From Paenibacillus mangrovi (lineage in GTDB: Bacteria; Bacillota; Bacilli; Paenibacillales; Paenibacillaceae): DNA of 64,000 bases. How positions within the stretch are numbered: position 1 is the first letter of the stretch; every line of letters begins with the position of its first letter. Below, piece by piece: positions 61,028 through 64,000 of this stretch. A model generated the notes under the pieces. It did not search any database and was not told where the DNA came from. It was given only the letters and a program-made list of their open reading frames with translations. The stretch is from positions 1-64,000 of the forward strand of contig NZ_JALIRP010000009.1 in the NCBI RefSeq assembly GCF_022898935.1, given 5' to 3'. Both the position numbers and the translations under genes were made by a program.

Positions 61028-61777
61028 ATGTTTTCTGTTGTATTGGTTGATGATAATCCGCTTACCGTTGAAGCATTAGAACATGGCATTGATTGGGGAA
61101 AGCATGGCTTTAAGGTGGAGGGAAGCTTTGGAGATGGACAAAAAGCCCTCGATTATTTGTTGAATCATGGAGCGGATATCGTGTTGACAGATATTCGTAT
61201 GCCGCAGATGGACGGTATTCAAATGATCCAGCAGATGAAGGAGTCTGGTTTGCTCACTAAAGTTGTCGTTCTTAGCGCTTATCCAGACTTCACTTACGCT
61301 CAGCAAGTGATTCGTTATGGCGGTTACGGCTATTTGCTCAAGCCTTTGGACGAAGTTTTATTGGAAGAAATGCTGGACGATTTGGCAGCGATCTTGAAAA
61401 GGGAAGAGCATGGACGAAAGCAAGATTTGTGCCTCGAATCGACTCGTGCGGAAAAATCCATTGTGGAGAAGGCCAAATTGTTTGCAAAACAAAATATGCA
61501 TAAAGCTATTTCTCTAGAAGAGGTAGCAGATTATGTGAACATCAGCAAAAATTATTTTTGCAATATGTTCAAGAATGAGACAGGACTTACCTTCTGGGAT
61601 TTTTTGACGATTCTACGGGTGGAGAAAGCTAAGGAACTGCTTCGAACAGAAATGAAAAATTATGAAATTGCCTTAATGGTAGGTTATGAGGATGCCGGTT
61701 ATTTAAGTAAAGTGTTCCGGAAAATCATTGGGATGACGCCATCTGAATATCGAAATTCTTTGTATCGCAAACCGTAG
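61028..61777 (+). CDS. YesN-like response regulator with AraC output domain
   Basis: 249 residues. Receiver domain with phospho-acceptor D55 in DIVLTDIRMPQMDG and K in LLKPLDE. A short linker, then an AraC-type double helix-turn-helix (KAISLEEVADYVNISKNYFCNMFKNETGLTF and the closing MTPSEYRNSLYRKP). ATG 61028 has AAGGAGAG upstream; an in-frame ATG at 61004 inside the kinase gene lacks one. Shorter than many YesN proteins, which have a longer linker. Partner of the kinase just upstream. Confidence 0.93.
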   Translation: MFSVVLVDDNPLTVEALEHGIDWGKHGFKVEGSFGDGQKALDYLLNHGADIVLTDIRMPQMDGIQMIQQMKESGLLTKVVVLSAYPDFTYAQQVIRYGGYGYLLKPLDEVLLEEMLDDLAAILKREEHGRKQDLCLESTRAEKSIVEKAKLFAKQNMHKAISLEEVADYVNISKNYFCNMFKNETGLTFWDFLTILRVEKAKELLRTEMKNYEIALMVGYEDAGYLSKVFRKIIGMTPSEYRNSLYRKP

Positions 61778-61837
61778 TAACATTGCTTGCATGGCAAGCT
61801 GCATTCGTCAAAGGGTTGAGAAACTAGTTGTTGAAGG

Positions 61838-61987
61838 GCAATTAAGCTGGCATGGTCTTCCTTTTATACCTGCAGCTTGATCGAAGAGGAAGAAGAGAAA
61901 CTCGGTTTGAAGGATAAGAATCGGGTTGTTCTGCCGTTTGGACCTCGTGAAATCAGAACATTAAAGCTGAAATTTCATGCGAATTAA
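61838..61987 (+). pseudogene. Remnant of a glycosidase C-terminus (GH38 mannosidase-like)
   Basis: A frame closed upstream by TGA (61832) and ending at TAA 61987 reads ...FYTCSLIEEEEEKLGL and ...PFGPREIRTLKLKF. The pattern of a hydrophobic strand, an LIEEEE turn and P-x-x-I-x-T-L-x-L at the very end is that of the C-terminus of GH38 alpha-mannosidases. There is no start, no signal and no catalytic part, so it is best read as the tail of a deleted gene. The family assignment rests on about 38 residues and is tentative. Confidence 0.5.
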
Positions 61988-62052
61988 TCTTTCGCAGGAA
62001 GCTCGAGAGCCTAAATGCGTAATATCGGACAATAAAACCATAATTTCGTCCC

Positions 62053-62094
62053 TTCATTCGTTGTATGATAACATTTACAATGAAAGCGTTACCA
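62053..62094 (+). promoter_or_regulatory. Promoter of the ABC transporter with CcpA cre site
   Basis: TTCATT (62053-62058), 17 bp, TACAAT (62076-62081). TGAAAGCGTTACCA (62081-62094) fits the cre consensus TGWAANCGNTNNCA at every fixed base and starts on the last base of the -10, a place where CcpA represses. Confidence 0.75.
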
Positions 62095-62119
62095 AATATG
62101 ACTTAGAGGGGAATAAAAT

Positions 62120-63409
62120 ATGAAAAAAGTTTTTTTGTCCGCCATCACGGTCGTCATCGGTTCTGCGATGCTCCTCTCAGGCTGTGGAGATGCAAAGAAT
62201 GATGATGCGAAAGTAAGCAACGATTCCAAGGCTTCTAATGGAAAGCAACAAGAATTAAAGCTGATGATTTGGGACAAAGAGGAACAGATCAAAGGCGCGC
62301 TTGACTTGTTTAAAGAAAAACATCCAGAAATCAAACTGGATATCAGCTTTACTGATAATAAGCAATATGACAATATCCTGAATACCAAGCTGGCATCGGG
62401 ATCAGGGCCCGACGTTTTCGAAGTAGGCGCTCAGATTCGCAATCTGGCGGCGGCTAACTTCACGTTGGATTTGAGCGACGAACCTTTCATTTCCAAATAT
62501 CAAGAATCCGGCCTTTCCAGTTTTTCTTACAAGGGTAAGTACTACGGGGTTCCATGGATGTCTTGGGTCGAAGGTATATTCTATAATAAAACCGCTTTCG
62601 AAAAAGCAGGTATTACTCAAGTGCCAACGACTTGGGATGAGTTCCTGCAAGATCACGCTAAGCTGAAACAAAGCGGCATTAAACCACAAACGATGGGTGC
62701 CAAATCGTGGGAACCAATGATGAAACAATCCCTTGATCTGGTCAACGCAGGTTTCTTCTCTGCCCCGGCTAATAAAGACTGGAATGCAAAATTTAGTGAC
62801 AAAGAAGCGAACATGAGTGGCACCTTTGATAAGTATTTGGAAAAATGGTCGGAAATCGTGAAACAAGGCTACTTAACTCCAGATATGCTTGGTATGGATC
62901 CAGATCAAGCTTTAGATGAATTCGCTACGGGTAAAGCGGCAATGTGGGAATCAGGTAATTGGTCCGTTAATACGATCAAGCAAAAAAATCCGGATCTCGA
63001 TTTCGGCTTCTTCCCGATCCCGGCTATTGAAGGTAAGCCTTGGTTGATGGGTGGACCTGGAGCGGCATGGGCGATCAACAAAAACTCTAAGGCGATTGAC
63101 GCGGCAAAGACATTCCTTGAGTTCTGGTCTACTCCAGAAGCACAGCTTGCAGCTCAAAAAACATACGGTGGGGGGATTTTCCTCAAAGATGTAACCGCGC
63201 CGCTTGATCCTGCGATGGATGGAGCTAAAGAGGCTTTGGCTGAGGGAAGAATTTTCGCTCCATGGAACGAGTGGTTCGGCGCTCAGGCCATCATCTTAGA
63301 ATATGGAAAAGGGATGCAGAACTATCTAGCGGGCGGGGGCTCATTGTCTGACGTGCTAAAAAATGCGGATAAAAAACGTAATGAAATGTTCGAAACAGCT
63401 CCTAAGTAA
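62120..63409 (+). CDS. Sugar ABC transporter, substrate-binding lipoprotein
   Basis: 429 residues. Lipoprotein signal with lipobox LLSGC (Cys about 22), an Asp/Asn/Lys-rich tether, then the family 1 extracellular solute-binding fold: LKLMIWDKEEQIKGALDLFKEKHPEI, GSGPDVFEVGAQIRNLA, YYGVPWMSWVEGIFYNKTAFEKAG and KAAMWESGNWSV. It delivers a sugar or oligosaccharide to the permease that follows. The substrate is unknown: neighbours suggest inositol or, from the glycosidase remnant, a mannoside. AGAGGGG stands before the ATG. Confidence 0.93.
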   Translation: MKKVFLSAITVVIGSAMLLSGCGDAKNDDAKVSNDSKASNGKQQELKLMIWDKEEQIKGALDLFKEKHPEIKLDISFTDNKQYDNILNTKLASGSGPDVFEVGAQIRNLAAANFTLDLSDEPFISKYQESGLSSFSYKGKYYGVPWMSWVEGIFYNKTAFEKAGITQVPTTWDEFLQDHAKLKQSGIKPQTMGAKSWEPMMKQSLDLVNAGFFSAPANKDWNAKFSDKEANMSGTFDKYLEKWSEIVKQGYLTPDMLGMDPDQALDEFATGKAAMWESGNWSVNTIKQKNPDLDFGFFPIPAIEGKPWLMGGPGAAWAINKNSKAIDAAKTFLEFWSTPEAQLAAQKTYGGGIFLKDVTAPLDPAMDGAKEALAEGRIFAPWNEWFGAQAIILEYGKGMQNYLAGGGSLSDVLKNADKKRNEMFETAPK

Positions 63410-63424
63410 GGAATATAAAAAAGA

Positions 63425-63453
63425 AAAGGCGATGGATACTATCCATTGCCTTT
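63425..63453 (+). terminator. Weak hairpin between binding protein and permease
   Basis: AAAGGCGATGGAT pairs with ATCCATTGCCTTT around ACT, followed by GTAATTA. With so few T it probably lets part of the transcripts through, keeping the binding protein more abundant than the permease, as is common in such operons. Confidence 0.55.
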
Positions 63454-63473
63454 GTAATTAGGTGGTGAGTATT

Positions 63474-64000
63474 TTGAAGAAACTAACATTACGGCAAGTG
63501 AAACAGGAGCTGAAATATGAGGCGTTTCTTATCCCAGCATTAGTTGGACTTGCGCTGTTTTTTATATGGCCTATAGCTTCTAGTATTTATTACAGCTTAA
63601 CGGATTGGAATGGTCTGAATCCAGAGTCTCATTTTGTCGGTCTAAAAAACTATATCAAGTTGTTCCAAGATTCAGATTTGATGGATTCTGTCAAACATAC
63701 ACTTCTTTATGCGATATTGATGACATTAATTCAAAATATTTTTGCTGTTCCTTTGGCAGTTGCCCTAGACGCTAATTTACGCACAAAGAATGTATTGAGA
63801 TTGATTTTTTTCGCTCCAGCTGTACTGAGTCCTTTAGTTGTCGGGTTTCTGTGGTCTTATCTTATGTCTCCGAACACGGGGCTGTTTTGGTCCTTAGGAT
63901 TACACATCAACTTCTTGGGCAATCCGCAGATCGTCATGTATTCTCTTATTTTCGTTTCCGTATGGCAGTATACCGGCTGGGCGGCTGTCATTTATTTGGC
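63474..64000 (+). CDS. Sugar ABC transporter permease (partial)
   Basis: At least 175 residues of a MalF/UgpA-type permease, cut by the right edge. It begins LKKLTLRQVKQELKYEAF and continues LIPALVGLALFFIWPIASSIYYSLTDWNG, then FVGLKNYIKLFQD, which are the usual N-terminal features. Further membrane spans follow (IFAVPLAVALDANL, LIFFAPAVLSPLVVGFLWSYL). TTG 63474 is chosen since GGTGGTGAG stands 8 bases before it. In-frame GTG codons at 63462 and 63465 would remove that site. The EAA loop and the second permease should lie beyond the window. Confidence 0.9.
   Translation, partial: MKKLTLRQVKQELKYEAFLIPALVGLALFFIWPIASSIYYSLTDWNGLNPESHFVGLKNYIKLFQDSDLMDSVKHTLLYAILMTLIQNIFAVPLAVALDANLRTKNVLRLIFFAPAVLSPLVVGFLWSYLMSPNTGLFWSLGLHINFLGNPQIVMYSLIFVSVWQYTGWAAVIYL

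Overview
The window reads as chromosomal DNA of a Paenibacillus-like member of the Bacillota. Supporting this are a purine operon in Bacillus order with a guanine aptamer and PurR boxes in front, strong AGGAGG ribosome binding sites, YerB/YerC/YqfQ/MhqO/MhqD/DUF47-Pit type genes, a YesM/YesN-type two-component system, and very long secreted proteins built from Ig-like, LamG and carbohydrate-binding modules. I see no tRNA gene, insertion sequence, prophage or CRISPR array.

Layout. 1-590: 3' end of a 23S rRNA gene, a folded spacer, 5S rRNA and the rrn terminator. 590-945: a gene-free stretch with a cluster of near-consensus DnaA boxes. 945-7264: acyl-ACP thioesterase, a chemotaxis receptor, a 45-residue orphan protein, topoisomerase III, a DUF1294 protein and a universal stress protein. 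7340-21620: the full de novo purine operon purEKBCSQLFMNHD, led by two PurR boxes, a guanine riboswitch and a leader terminator. Three gaps inside it carry unexplained RNA structure; the purN-purH gap could fold as a switch over the purH ribosome binding site. 21730-29850: quinone/aromatic stress type genes (mhqO, mhqD, a LigB-like dioxygenase, a DoxX protein) mixed with ilvA, a secreted protein and small membrane proteins. 29845-39105: yerB, DUF47-pit phosphate uptake, corA, a YqfQ-like protein, yerC, a CbiX-like chelatase, a DgkB-like lipid kinase and an RlmD-type rRNA methyltransferase.

39226-50346 is a block of three very large secreted phosphorus-acquisition enzymes: a LamG/CBM metallophosphoesterase, a PhoX-like phosphatase, and a phosphodiester glycosidase fused to a second metallophosphoesterase. 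50840-58086 is a myo-inositol catabolic operon in the order iolD-E-C-A-G-B. It is preceded by two GCGC-centred palindromes and followed by a LacI-type regulator, a YesM-like kinase, a YesN-like regulator, the vestige of a glycosidase gene, and a sugar ABC transporter that runs off the right edge.

How the parts work together. The purine block makes IMP from PRPP and is set for double control, by PurR at initiation and by guanine in the leader. The phosphatase block and pit share TTTACA-type repeats in 11-bp phase, which suggests a PhoP regulon (inference). The doxX promoter carries two perfect 16-bp TGTGA-N6-TCACA palindromes exactly 21 bp apart, which suggests oxygen or redox control. The iol block degrades inositol. 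Its transporter promoter overlaps a perfect CcpA cre site, so the region is probably repressed on preferred sugars. All functions are by recognition of protein families; no database search was run.
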